In this document: positions 20,056-31,079 of the stretch, in pieces
How the letters are laid out: each line of letters opens with the position of its first letter
How positions within the stretch are numbered: the stretch's first letter is position 1
Assembly (NCBI GenBank): GCA_036927565.1
Contig: JAYESD010000004.1
Location: forward strand, 89,222,942-89,286,941
Length of the DNA: 64,000 nucleotides
Reading direction: 5' to 3'
Source of the DNA: Tuctoria greenei
Lineage: Eukaryota > Streptophyta > Magnoliopsida > Poales > Poaceae
Notes under the pieces: generated by a model
Database searches by the model: none
Told to the model about the DNA's origin: nothing
The model's input: the letters and a program-made list of their open reading frames with translations, nothing else
Position numbers and translations under genes: made by a program

Positions 20056-20579
20056 TCATAAGGGGTTTTTCTCTTTATTCTTGTTTGGAACGCGGTTTAG
20101 GACATGACATGAAGTCAATAGAGCCTCCCCCCACCATGCCTTAGAAAAACTAGATGTGTCTAACATGGTATTCACCAAGTCATACAATGTGCGGCTTTTC
20201 CTCCTGGCTACCCCATTTGATTGGGGTGAATAGGAAGGCATCCTCTCATGTATAATACCGTGTTCTACACAGAAATCATCAAATATTTTGGGAAAATACT
20301 CACCACCATGATCTGACCTAAGACGTTTGATCTTTCACTGTAATTGAGTTTCTACTTCAGATTTACATATTTTAAAGTAGTCTAAGCTTCATCTTTAGTT
20401 TGCAACAAGTAAACATAGCAGAACCTAGTAGAATCATCTATTAATATCATAAAGTATTTCTTTCCACCTTTTGTCAACACACCATTCATCTCGCATGGAT
20501 CAGAATGTATGAGTTCTAAATGTGCTAATTTTCTCTCCTCGGCTGCCTTGTGAGGCTTTCGAGGTTGCTTTGATTGCAC
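20056..20579 (-). pseudogene. copia D integrase core
   Basis: 20579-20382 shows ERKLAHLELIHSDPCEMNG and FMILIDDSTRFCYVYLLQTKDEA, the first part of the core with catalytic Asp. 20241-20056 shows YSPQSNGVARRKSRTL, where the catalytic Glu of the usual GVAERKN motif is replaced by Arg, then AWWGEALLTSCHVLNRVP. Stops lie between the two. Confidence 0.8.
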
Positions 20580-20796
20580 ACAATTATGGCACTTAGAGCC
20601 TTAAAATGGTGAATTTTAGAATTAATTTGAGACTAGATAGCCAATTCATTAAACCAAAATTAATGTGACATAAACGAGAATGTCAAATACTTGCATCGTC
20701 ATTAATACTGCCACAAATATGGTTCACTGACTTATTATTAAACTTCGAAAGAGAAAACCGGAACAAGGCTCTGCATTCATAGCCTTTACCAATCAA

Positions 20797-21534
20797 TTAT
20801 CCATGCTTGGACACAACTATTTTATTGGACTCTAAAACTACTTTAAACCCATATCTGCATAGAAGGGTACTGCTAACAAGATTCTTGTTCATAGTAGGGA
20901 CATGTTGCACGTTCTTTAGCTGGACAATCTTTCCCGAAGTGAACTTCAGATCGACCGTGCCAACACCACAAACAGAAGCATGTGACCCATTCCCCATTAG
21001 GACGGCAGAATCCCGGAGGAACTGGTAAGAAGTAAACATGAACATGTCAGAACATACATGAACATTAACACCCGTATCAAACCACCAAGATGGTGTTTGA
21101 GAAACAGAAAGAACAGTAAAAGAATTACCGTACCCATATGCATTGTTAGACGTCATGATGTTGACATTCTTTTTCTCTCTGCGATCTGCCCTGTCAGGAC
21201 AGTTCTTGGAAATATGTCTCTGCTCCCCACAGGTGTAGCAGCATCCATCATTAGCTTTGTTTGACTTCTTCTTCTTGAAAGCAGTAGTTTTGTTTGGCTT
21301 GAATTGAGACTTGTTGCTCCCTTTGTTCTTGACATTGGGTTTTTGCACCATATTACCATTGGCACTAGATTGACCCACACCTCCTTTCTCAGTAGCGTCC
21401 TTAGCCTGAGCCTCCTCCTCAACATCAAGAGATGCTATCAGGTTTTCAACTGATATTTCCTGTCTCTTGTGTTTGAGAGTTGTGGCGAAGTTGCTCCATG
21501 AAGAAGGTAACTTTGCAATAATGCACCCAACCAC
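20797..21534 (-). pseudogene. copia D gag C-terminal part, zinc knuckle and protease
   Basis: A 245-codon frame: end of the UBN2 capsid region (LPSSWSNFATTLKH, ISVENLIASLDVEE), a basic linker, the CCHC knuckle CYTCGEQRHISKNC, and the protease site WWFDTGVNVHVCSDMF (Asp-Thr-Gly, but with the usual Cys/His context altered). The N-terminal gag continues at 21834-21586 in another frame. Confidence 0.83.
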
Positions 21535-21585
21535 GAACTTGTCGGGTAAAGGACACTTAAGGAGATTGAGCTCTCTTGCAAGGCA

Positions 21586-21834
21586 CTATATTTCATGAGC
21601 ATGTTCAACTATAGGACGGTTGTTAACCATATTGTATCCATGAAAATTCTCCATGATATACAGTTCACCGCCTGCATCAGCTGCACCATATTTAGCGTTA
21701 AGTGCATCCCAAAGCTCCTTACCAACTATGACTATTAGATAAACATCATAGAGTTTGTTGTCAAGAACACTTAAGATACATCCTCTCAGTGCAGAATTAG
21801 CTTCCTCGAACTTCGTCTGTTCTTCAAAAGACAA
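21586..21834 (-). pseudogene. copia D gag N-terminal fragment
   Basis: The frame shows ALRGCILSVLDNKLYDVYL, KELWDALNAKYG and MENFHGYNMVNNRPIVEHAHEI, which fit the UBN2-type capsid domain of copia gag. It ends in a stop just before the next gag segment. Confidence 0.78.
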
Positions 21835-22005
21835 AGGACTTTGAGGCCTGTTCTCGGTTACCTATAAGATATTAAGTGACTAGAGCCAGAGCGTGATCTT
21901 AACTTGCCACCTCTTAAGTGCACGCCAGAGAATTTATGCGGCCTTGGTGCATCGGCTAAAGTCATCATGTTCAACTCAAGAAATTGTCTAATAAGGTTTT
22001 TGGAT

Positions 22006-22965
22006 TGTTAGAAAATACGAGGCAATTTACTGAATAATTCCAGAAAAGCACGTGAAAAACATCAAAGCACGCAAAAAACATCACCGATTAACATCGGCAG
22101 ACAGACGGGACGAGTAATGTCGTGTACCGATTTGAAGTCGGAGAAACCGCTATAGATCCAATGGCGAATAGCCGCTGCATACGCTAGTGATGATGTTGGG
22201 TCGCAACATCCGATCTCTTCGGTAGATGACCTGTGGTGAAGAACGCGAGCAGTCACGCGGAGCGCTTCCTAAAAACCTTATTCGCCCTCTCCCGATGCAG
22301 CAAGGGCAAGTGGTTCCGAAGAGGTGCTCTCCCGATCGTCAGTGCACGCTGGCGCTCGTGATGAGTAGACTAAAAGGCTGCGCAGGAACGCGAACATTGG
22401 AACGATCTGATCGTGGATGATTTTATCTGCCACAGACACCCGTATTTATAGAGTCCCGCGGAGGCGATTCGGTTACGATATGGAGGATCCGCATTTGATC
22501 TAACTCTGCATTTGTAGACGCGTTCGTCTCCAACGACCTGGGCTCAATCTAGGAAGCCCCAAAATTCAGAAGCTCAAAAGCCCAAATATATTTTCTGCAA
22601 AAATATAAAATCTGGACTCATCTCGAGGCTCGAATTCACACGAACACAAACACGCGTGCGCGTGTGCGGGGCGGGGCGCGGCGAGGCGAGCCAGCGAGGA
22701 GGAGGAGGAGCGCGTGTGGGCCACACCCCTCTTCTCTCTCACTCAAGGAGTGGAAGAACAACCTTCCTTATATGTAGGGGTTGCTCCCCTTCCACTTCTC
22801 ATGTGGAACTAAACATTTAGCATCACTCACTTTTGCCCTAATGGGCCTTTGTGATGTATTGAGAATTATTTATGAATATTTATTGGGTCTAGCCCATTTA
22901 TTCGAACATGTAATATATAATGTGAATACAACATTAAATTTTCGAAGAATTTAATGTGAACCACA
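22006..22965 (-). repeat. putative 5' LTR of copia element D
   Basis: The plus strand runs from TGTTAGAAAATAC to GTGAACCACA, giving TG...CA ends. A TATA-like ACATATAAGG lies on the minus strand near 22770. No clean primer-binding site adjoins the inner edge and no second LTR is in the window, so the limits are provisional. Confidence 0.45.
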
Positions 22966-23646
22966 TTGCTTTAATTAGCCAATTAGTGCGGCAATTGGTG
23001 GCGATGGGCGAGTTCGAGCGGCAGTCGACAAATTGCGTGTGGGTGAGCGTGGATAGCGTCTCAGCTACGAGGCACGGAGCCGTGCGCCAGTGGCTGCGAG
23101 TTCGACTGGGTGTGAGGTTCAGTCCTCCCTATAATTCATGTCTGGGTCCCCAATGGACATGACTTTAGTTCGCTTTCATGTCAGCTTGGGTCTTGCCTTA
23201 ATGTGAAACACACATTTGACTCATGATATTGCTCACATTTGGCTCATGATATTGCTCTATGGACTGACTATTGCGGTAAAAAATTATTTGGGAATGCTAA
23301 TTTCAATCGTCTGAATCAGCATCTAGTTTCAATCTATAACCTGAGTCGTCAGATCTATATTAAGATTCAGATGTTTATTTCAACGTACAATCTGAGTCCT
23401 AGGATTATATATTTACTTTAGAAAAAAATATTGATGTATTGACTATAAAATTCATTGTAAGTTATAGTGGTTTGATTTAAACTCGATAACTCATGATGTG
23501 GATCGAAAGAAAATGATAATTTTATACGACTGAAAATTAGCAACTATCGTCTTTCTTTAACCGTGTTCAGAATGTCGATTTTTGTGGGCTCGAGTGATGT
23601 GGTTCTTATGGCTTCGTGGAGTTTGGTGGTGTAGAGCCAATTAATG
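22966..23646. other. intergenic stretch, nothing recognised
   Basis: No coding frame, RNA gene or repeat could be supported. The region is AT-rich after about 23200. Confidence 0.5.
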
Positions 23647-23730
23647 TACTCCATTCTTTCTCGAAAGTTTTGTCGTCTTCTTATTCATTTTTTACTAAAA
23701 AACGATAAATTTTCAAGAAATGAGAGAGTA
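23647..23730. mobile_element. Stowaway-like MITE
   Basis: An 84-bp segment with TACTCCATTCTTTCTCGAAA at one end and, inverted, TACTCTCTCATTTCTTGAAA at the other. The ends are TA, as expected for Tc1/mariner-type target duplications. The ACTCC...-type terminus is typical of grass Stowaway elements. Confidence 0.6.
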
Positions 23731-24048
23731 CAAGAAAAGTTGAGCCACACGTTGTGACAATTTAGAAGCCATACATCAAGCTCTCCTAACTGCTTTCTCT
23801 CATTGCACTAGTTAGGACATCTTAGTGCGTGATGCTTGATTCTGATGCACGTCAGGCTTTCTACAGAAGCTTGGGAAGACATGAGTCTGCTCAGAAGTCA
23901 GAACTAATCTCTCACCAGTCATCCTAGAATATCGTTTTTACATGTGAAATGGGTTCGTAACTCAACTCTCCAAAATTCTGCTCGTCTTGGAGTACAGTTG
24001 GAACAATTTTGCACCCAAGAAAGTATAACGGCCCATGTCTCCGCATTC
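23731..24048. other. intergenic stretch, possible old coding remnant
   Basis: No intact frame. Short plus-strand readings near 23770-23930 look protein-like (for example LEAIHQALLTAFSHC) but are too broken to assign. Confidence 0.3.
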
Positions 24049-24903
24049 TTTTTTTTTGACAAATGGCACTTTAGTTATTTAACTCGAAAACATGAAGGTT
24101 ATACAAAAGAGAGCGTAAAAACCAATACTAGAAAAGAAAAAAACGACGGCACAAGATAATCACTCATAACACTCCACAATACCGCTCTCTAGCTAATCCG
24201 CAGGTCCTGCTGCCATCCGTATGCGGTAAAAATATGTCTAACCACTGTCTCCAACCATGTACAGACCTCTGTAAATAGGTGTTTGTATTTCGCACGCTGT
24301 AAGGGTGACCATGAATGAAGGTGGTAAATAACCTGCAGAAAAGATGAATAATTATAATTAAATATAGCATCGTTTCTACATAGTCAAAGTGATCAAACTA
24401 TGACAAAAGCTCCCAGCCTGATAAGTAGGTTGTACTCGTTTTGTATCCCATTCAACCAATTACAAAAAGAAAATATTGGTAACCCTAGTCGGTGGGTACA
24501 AGTTTGAAACTACTTGGATGACTGATTATGTAGGAGTGAATCGACATTGGAAAACAAGTGTTTAATTGTTTCTCCATTATGACAAAAACAACATTACTTA
24601 CTTCCTTTCCAATTTCGTTTTACAAGGTTATCCTTTGTAAGTATTACAGGTACCAAGTAAATTTTTTATTTTAAGCGGTATTTTTATCTTCCATATTTTT
24701 CATTATTATCCACTGGTATATAAGGATTCATTAATGCTTTGTACATAGAATACACTGAGAATTTTCAGCTTGCTTGTATATTCCAACGAAATTCGTCTAT
24801 CCCCTGTGTCAACTGAACCAATGTCAGCTGCTCCATCAGAGTGCTCCATGACGCTAGATGCGGTCCAAATAAGGTATGTCTAAATGACATGTTTGGAAGT
24901 GTA

Positions 24904-25138
24904 GTTGACATCACCGTCTCAGTGGTGTCATCTTTATGACGTGCTATATTATAGAGTAGGATATTGCTCCGGAAGGTGGTATTTCCAAACCATCGATCCT
25001 CCCAAAATCTGATCTGTGAGCCATCCTTGGTATTGAAAATCCAAAGAAAAAAATTATATCTTTGTCATGATCAGACATGCCCAAAAATATGAATCATTAG
25101 TTTTCCACTGTACTTGGGACAATGCATTGGACCCAATG
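24904..25138. repeat. 235-bp direct duplication, left copy
   Basis: It matches 26344-26578 over its full length without gaps, with six base differences by eye (about 97% identity). The sequence is LINE-derived. The copies bracket a 1.2-kb non-LINE segment. Confidence 0.9.
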
Positions 25139-25387
25139 CCGGTCCTGAATTTTCGGGGGCCCGGGGTGAACAAAAAATTGAGGCCCATGTTAATTATAAA
25201 TATATTTTTTATCAATTATAACTATATTATAAAATCATAATTCCACTAAAAGTTTTACAGTAATAAATTTAAAATACGATTCTACAAATTGGAAACAAAA
25301 CTATCGATGATTGAAACTTCTCTAATTGTGTAAATATAACATTATATTGAGTATTTATCTGGAATTAAGCGAAAGAGGTCTTAGCTT

Positions 25388-25460
25388 CGTGGTCAAATAC
25401 TCTGAGTAGCACTCCTCAAGTCTTGGGTTTAACTCTCGATGGGAGTGAATTTCAAGTTGT
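25388..25460 (+). repeat. possible SINE head (tRNA-like A and B boxes)
   Basis: TTAGCTTCGTGGTCAAA resembles a pol III A box region and GGGTTTAACTC resembles a B box, about 50 bp apart. No clear poly(A/T) tail or target duplication was found. Confidence 0.3.
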
Positions 25461-26027
25461 TAAAAAAAGTTGCTCTGGGTTCGGTTACGCTTCCACCAAG
25501 ATTTGCGCAGGGAAGGGGGGCTCCAACGACGCCTGCGCCAAGATTTTGCCACCCCTTTCTCATTTGGCACTCTTTTCAGGTCGTTCTTTCCTCCTCCAGA
25601 TTCAGATGACCGATGGACATACGATATATTTGTGTGCGTTTTCTTATAAGATGTGGTTGTGTCTGTAATAATACAGGGTTTCATACGTTGTAGAGGCCGA
25701 AATATATTTCCATTATCTAAAAAAATTAACTAGAATTATGTCTATGATTTTATATATCACTCAATTAAGTTCAGTTTAGTACACTGTTAGATGAGAGAAA
25801 ATAAACAAGAGAAAATAAGTTAGTCAAATAGTATATGTAGATTAATCGATGCATAAGGACTCATAGCTGAAATCAGACATATAAAGACATGAGCTATGAA
25901 GCAATGGTATGAAACCTGGAGCATTGAGAAGTTTAGCACGTCATGGTTGCAACAAGTGACAGACGATAATACGAGATCAGTCCAGGAGAATACGCAAGGC
26001 GGAAACATAGAGCAACTCTATCCGAGT

Positions 26028-26211
26028 AGCTTGGCATGATCAACACGAGCAACTTATCAGCATGCCTAATAGAAGTCAAATTCACTGCCCCGTAACTATT
26101 ATTCTTTGTTCGTTAAAGAAGCTTGGCATGATCAACACGAGCAACTTATCAGCATGCCTAATAGAAGTGAAATTCACTGCCCCATAACTATTATTCTTTG
26201 TTCATTAAAGA
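26028..26211. repeat. 92-bp tandem duplication
   Basis: 26028-26119 and 26120-26211 are nearly identical, beginning AGCTTGGCATGATC in each copy. Confidence 0.9.
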
Positions 26212-26963
26212 TATCAGTTCGACCGTATTTGCTTTTGTAATTCCGAGACTTGGTGATATCTACTGGCTGAATCTAGATGGGGGCCCTTAATTTTCAGGAG
26301 CCCGGGGCAGTCGCCCCTTGGGCACTGCCCCAGGGCCAACTCTGTTGACATCACCATCTCAGTGGTGTCATCTTTATGACATGCTATAATAAAGAGTAGA
26401 ATATTGCTCCGGAAGGTGGTATTTCCAAACCATCGATCCTCCCAAAATCTGATTTGTGAGCCATCCTTGGTATTGAAAATCCAAAGAAAAAAATTATATC
26501 TTTGTCATGATCAGACATGCCCAAAAATATGAATCATTAGTTTTCCACTGTACTTGGGACAATGCATTGGACCCAATGTATTTTCTTCTGAGGAGATTTT
26601 GCTATACCCATCATTATGAAAAAGCCTATATAGCCATTTACTGAGTAGAGCTTTATTTTTGCCCAAAGATCCTGAATGCCAAGCCCCTCTTGATCCTTCG
26701 GGTGGCATATGATGTTCCACTTGGTGAGTTTGTATTTCTTCTTATCGTTATCTCCTTGCTAAAAAAAGTGAGATCGGAGGTGAGACCTGATATAGTCTAG
26801 TCTTTGCAACACCCCTTTTGGAATTTGGAAGAATGATATCATATATAGCACTATAATACCTAGTACTAAGTTAATCACCACAAGTCTCCCGCCAGAGGAT
26901 ATCAACTTTCGATTCCAGTTATATAATCTTTTTTCAAGATGCTCTTGTATGTGGTTTCATTTA

Positions 26964-27882
26964 TGTCGGTACTCTCAAGACCGGGTATCCCCGCATATAA
27001 GAAGAAGCGTCGGGCCCTTGCTCCCATCGAGGTGGGCTCCGGAGCTGCCACACGTCCTCCAGCTTTGGGTCCTTACTCCCACCAAGAAGGGCTACTGAGC
27101 TACCACGCGTCCTCCGGCTCTAGGCCCTTGCTCCCACTAAGGAGGGCTTTGGAGCTGCCACGCGTCCTCCGGCTCTGGGCCCTTGCTCCCACCGAGGAGG
27201 GCTCCGGAGCTGCCACGTGTTCTGCAACTTGTTCTGGGCGGTAGGTTGCGGGAGTAAGGGGTGGTGCGTCCTATCCAGTTGCACATTGAAGGCACGCGCC
27301 TTCCCCAAGCGTACAGGTGCGGCACACGCCTCTTGTCAGGTACCACTGCGTCCAATCGCATCACAGTGAAGGTGTCGCAGGCCTACCCCACATCGCCAAG
27401 TGGGTAGCTTACAGCAACAAGACGGATGGGATGTTCCCTGCCATCATCAACGACTATGTCTAGCCACTGGTGATCGACGCGACAAGATAGCAAGTCTTCA
27501 AGGTGCGATCAGAGGTAGCGTACGCACAAAACCTTAGATCTTGTACAGGATAAGATCACCCGAGGCCACCTGTCGGGCCCTGGGCCCCACTTGTAAGCTG
27601 CCCGGCCTTGGGCTATAAAAGGATTGGGCAGCCACCGCCTTAGACATCTCCGCTAGTCCGCTCGGACTAGGGGTAAAGCCCGGAGACACGCTTGAGCAAT
27701 ACAACACATACAAAACACCTTCGAGTAGGGTATTACACTTCGGCGGCCCGAACCACGTAAATCCCTTGCGTTCATCATCCAATGCGTTCGATCTTACTAG
27801 GACTAGCCCCTGAAAATACATCAAACCTCCGTGGGCTACTTCCGAGCAGGTCCGGGGGAGGTGTCATCTAGACAACTCGACA
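26964..27882 (+). repeat. 5' LTR of the non-autonomous Tat-type element
   Basis: 919 bp. The U3 part contains tandem units of about 55 bp with GGAGCTGCCACGCGTCCTCCGG cores shared in part with the 3' LTR. The TATA box is near 27613 and the GGCGGCCCGAACCACGTAAA segment near 27742. It ends CTCGACA next to the primer-binding-like site. Confidence 0.75.
27613..27620 (+). promoter_or_regulatory. TATA box in Tat-type 5' LTR
   Basis: TATAAAAG lies about 650 bp into the LTR. Equivalent boxes are at 19224, 31596 and 62860, in the same sequence context in every copy. Confidence 0.55.
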
Positions 27883-27997
27883 TTTGACGCGCCAGGTAGG
27901 GGGGCTTTTTCCCTCAAAAAAGTGGTAGTGTTTTCACCACCATGGTGTTCATCAAGCCTGCGAGTAGCAGCAAGATCAAGCCGCAAAAGGTCGACCA

Positions 27998-28335
27998 GCT
28001 CCGGCACCACCCAGGGGGCCTGCTGTCAACGTTTCTAAAGCGACGGTGGGCGAGGCCGGAGCAGCACTCTGGCACCACCCAAGGGGCCTGTCGTCGACGT
28101 TTGTACAACGACGATGGGCGATGACGGAGCAGCCAGCAACGACACCACCCAGGGGGCCTGCCATCGACGCGTCGTCGATGTTCTTCTAGTTGATGATGGG
28201 CGATGCCTGAGCATCCAGCTCTAGCACCTCCCAGGGGGGCCGCCGTCGACATTTCTTAGTGTTGATGGTGAGCACCGTCGGAGCATCTAGCTCTGGCACC
28301 TCCTAGGGGGCCCGTCGTCGACATTCCGCATGTTG
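27998..28335. repeat. minisatellite of about 70-80 bp units
   Basis: About five diverged units, each with GGCACCACCCAGGGGGCC-like cores followed by GTCGACGTTT and GATGGGCGA. It produces spurious open frames on both strands. Confidence 0.75.
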
Positions 28336-28639
28336 AGGGTGGGCGCTGCCTCGGTTTGGTGGCTACCTCGTTGCCGTCGCCGCCAGCGTCAACTATCCAT
28401 GCTCCCGCGCTCCGCCGACGACATCCTGCGACTAAGTGGTAGGCGTGCCCAACCAGTTGGCCACACCTGCCACGAGGCCTCTAAGGGGTATCATGGGCAG
28501 CACGTCAAGCAGTTTCCTGCCACCACGGTGACATCAACGTCACCAAGGCGTTAGGGGCACTCTCTCCATGTCTCGCGCCTAGTGGAGTTATGCAATTCTG
28601 CTGCTGGCGGGTCTACTTGAGGTTCATGTGATGTATTCG

Positions 28640-29395
28640 GTTATTTGGTTGTTTCCCTGTTCGAGAGTCTGTGGCACCGAATGGTCACTCACCTGAATAG
28701 CTAATGCCAATGGGAGGTCTAGAGTGTACAACCTGCTTAGCCTGGTCCTGCACCCTAAGCGTGTACACTTTGCCTCTTCAGCACTAATGGCTGAGTACAG
28801 GGGGCCGGACGGCACACACTCCTGAGCAGGGCGATAACCATAACCTGGATACTGTCGCACTGAATTACCCACACACTGTAAGCCCGACTCGGGACCGTAA
28901 GACATAACGAGATTAGAAGCAGGAAGGGAGTAACCGACAAGCAAAATTATTTTGATTAAGCTTTAATTTTTTGCTTACTTTCGCATATCGTCTGCCATAT
29001 GCCCAATTACATTTCTCTTGTCTCGTCCTAGTTGGACTTGTGCTATCCTACTAAAGGCGGATCCGCATGAGGTACCTGCAATATGTTTGGGATCTGATGA
29101 TCGTTTTCTTGGTCGGGGTCCATGGTGTTGAATGGTTCTAGCTCCTGAAAGGCTAACACCGAGCTGGAGGTCCAGGGTGTGCAACCTGCTTAGCCTGGTT
29201 CTATACTCTAAGCATGCACACCTTACCTCCTAGTGCTGACAGCTAAGCACAGAAGGTTGTACGACTCATGCCCTGAATAAGGCGGCGACCATGCCCTGGA
29301 TGCTGTCGCATCGAATTACCCATGCCACGTATCTTATCTAAGGATTGTAAGCCATAACGGAACTAAAGAGCAGGGAAGTGGTGACCGATGAGCGA
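28640..29395. repeat. two diverged direct repeats of about 300 bp
   Basis: 28645-28960 and 29100-29395 share an ordered set of blocks (CAACCTGCTTAGCCTGGT, GGATGCTGTCGCA or its variant, GAATTACCCA, GTAAGCCATAACG or its variant, GACCGATGAGC or its variant). Divergence is considerable. No protein is evident. Confidence 0.7.
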
Positions 29396-29479
29396 AATTA
29401 CTTTTTGTCTATCGTATGTGCAGGACATACAGGGAGCTGTTGTCGACATTCTACACGTCCAGCGTAGCCGCCAGCGTCA

Positions 29480-29830
29480 CTTCTCCGGCTCCGGCGCCCT
29501 CCAAGAGGGCCACCGGTGCCGTGGACGCTTCTTCGAGCTTCGGCGCCCTCCAAGAGGGCCGCCAGCGTCACTTCTTCAAGCTCTGGTGTCCCCAAGGTGG
29601 CCGCCGGCGTCATTTCTTCGAGCTCCGGTGTCCCCAAGGGGGCCGCTAACGTCACTTCTCCGAGCTCTGGCGTCCCCAAGGGGCCCACCGGCATCACTTC
29701 TTTGAGCTCCGGCACCCCCTAAGGGGGCCGCTGACGTCACTTCTCCGAGCTTTGGCGTCCCCAACGGGGCCGCCGCCGTCACTTCTCCAAGCCCCGACGC
29801 CTCCAGGGGGCCCGCTGGCGTCACTTTTAC
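29480..29830. repeat. minisatellite of about 45 bp units
   Basis: About eight units with the pattern CACTTCTCCGAGCTC, then GGCGTCCCCAAGGGGGCC, then GCCGGCGT. It is GC-rich and free of stops in several frames simply because of the repeat. Confidence 0.8.
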
Positions 29831-30181
29831 AAGACAAGATAAAGGCCCCACCTTCGGGATCGTCATCTATCCCGAGGTGGGCCCGGGGGCCACTGTCGGT
29901 ACCCTCAAGGCCGGGTACCTCCACATACAAGAAGAAGCTCCGGGCCCGGCCTCCCCGCTGAGGCATCCTCCGGAGCTGCCACGTGTCCTCCGGCTTCGGA
30001 CCCTTGCTCCCACCGAGGAGGGCTCCGGAGCTGCCACACGTCCTCCGGCTCCGGACCTCGGCCTCCCCACTAAGGCGTTCTCTAGAGCTGCCATGCGTCC
30101 TCCGGCTCCGGACCCTTGCTCCCACCGAGGAGGGCTCCGGAGTTGCCACACGTCCTCTGGCTCCGGACCCTTGCTCCCACC

Positions 30182-31079
30182 TAGGGATGAAAACGGACGG
30201 ATATGTACGGATAAAATACTTTTCCATATCCATATCCATATAATAATTTCGAAAATGGATACGGATCGGATGTTGTCGGAAACGGATTTGGTATCGGATT
30301 TGTCGGATGTATTGGAAATGGATTAATCGGATCAGAAATTTATGGATATCGGACGGACTCGGATATTTATTTCGGAAAAAAACATTTCACGTATCACATC
30401 ATGAAATGATAGATAATGAAAGAAATACATAGTTCACACACATAACACATGTAATTAATACACATATCACACCATTTCACATAACACATGTAATTAAAAT
30501 TGAAAAAAGTAACATACAATTCGTACTTTATACACATAATTCATAACACGTAAGTCATGAACTGTTACTACAAGTATTCAATAATCTTCGTTTAAAACTA
30601 TGCGATAAATGCCTTGATGTATGAATCAAAATCTTAATCAACAACGTCATGCACTAGCTTTTAAATACCTTGTTTTGTATGCATCACCAAGAAAATTTGT
30701 TTAGTCTGGTGGTAGGGCACCAGCCTTGTGTGTATCGGGTCCTGGGTTCGATTCCCACATCTACCAAAGTATTTTGTTGCTGGTTAGGATTTTCAGTTTT
30801 CTTCTTGGGCCAGGCTGCCAAATGCCAGCAACAACCTGGGTTGGGCCAAAAATAATCGGATACAAAACGGATATGCAATCGGATATATCCGACTGAAAAC
30901 GGATATCCGACAAAACGAGCGGATATTGAGGTACGCCATGTCCGGTCCGATATCCGAATATGGATATCCAATATCCGAATCGTATCCGAATAGAATCCGA
31001 TCAAAACAAATATAGACCAGATATTTTCGAATCCGGCACCCGGACGGACCCGATATTATCCCATCCGTTTTTATCCCTA
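30182..31079. mobile_element. non-autonomous hAT-type transposon with 8-bp target duplication
   Basis: 898 bp. The ends are TAGGGATGAAAACGG and, inverted, TAGGGATAAAAACGG. It is flanked by perfect 8-bp direct repeats CTCCCACC (30174-30181 and 31080-31087), the hAT hallmark. Both subterminal regions are full of GGATA, CGGATA and GGATATCCG motifs. No transposase frame is present. It carries a tRNA-like SINE head (30697-30780). Confidence 0.88.
30697..30780 (+). repeat. tRNA-derived SINE-like sequence
   Basis: A tRNA-like segment with GGTGGTAGGGC (A box region) and GGGTTCGATTCCCA (B box with T-arm pairing). It lies within the hAT element and is followed by T-rich sequence. It lacks a complete acceptor stem and cloverleaf. 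Confidence 0.55.

Larger units (their letters stand above)
19466..22965 (-). mobile_element. Ty1/copia element D, decayed, 5' two-thirds
   Basis: On the minus strand: putative 5' LTR (22965-22006), gag with knuckle, protease, integrase and the start of RT. It is cut at 19465/19466 inside RT by the Tat-type LTR. Frames are broken into short pieces. The rest of RT, RNase H and the 3' LTR are not in the window. Confidence 0.8.
25139..26343. mobile_element. DNA-transposon-like segment between the 235-bp duplications
   Basis: The left end reads GCCGGTCCTGAATTTTCGGG with GGGGGCCCGGGG following. The right end, inverted, has GTTGGCCCTGGGGC and GCCCCGGGCTCCTGAAAATT. The ends therefore form an imperfect GC-rich inverted repeat of the GCCGGCCCTGA type seen in some plant hAT-like elements. 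The inside is AT-rich and non-coding, with a tRNA-like patch (25388-25460) and a 92-bp tandem duplication. No 8-bp target duplication is visible at its edges. Confidence 0.5.
24049..26963 (-). mobile_element. LINE-type retrotransposon remnant (RT end and zf-RVT region)
   Basis: Read leftward on the minus strand in broken frames. Near 26960-26820 there is an RT segment resembling GGRLVxINSVLSSL. Near 26720-26580 is NLTKWNIICHPKDQEGLGIQ followed by KALLSKWLYRLF, the plant LINE RT thumb. Near 25060-24960 is IRFWEDRWFGN. Near 24610-24560 is CCFCHNGETIKHLFFQC, the zf-RVT zinc-binding signature. The C-terminus is at about 24170, with a poly(T) run at 24050-24058 on the plus strand fitting the LINE poly(A) tail. 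It is interrupted by 25139-26343 and cut at 26964 by a Tat-type LTR. Confidence 0.72.

Noticed and set aside
25423..25684. Overlapping frames of about 75-80 codons on both strands
   Set aside because: Chance frames within the non-coding transposon-like segment, with no domain or conservation evidence.
27914..28252. Arg/Pro-rich open frames on both strands
   Set aside because: Produced by the minisatellite; the periodic GC-rich unit lacks stops in several frames.
29388..30326. Several Ala/Pro/Ser-rich frames of 90-180 codons
   Set aside because: Minisatellite and LTR tandem units; frames overlap on both strands and show no domain.
30697..30780. tRNA gene
   Set aside because: A and B boxes are present, but a full cloverleaf with acceptor stem cannot be drawn and it lies within a transposon; a SINE head is more likely.
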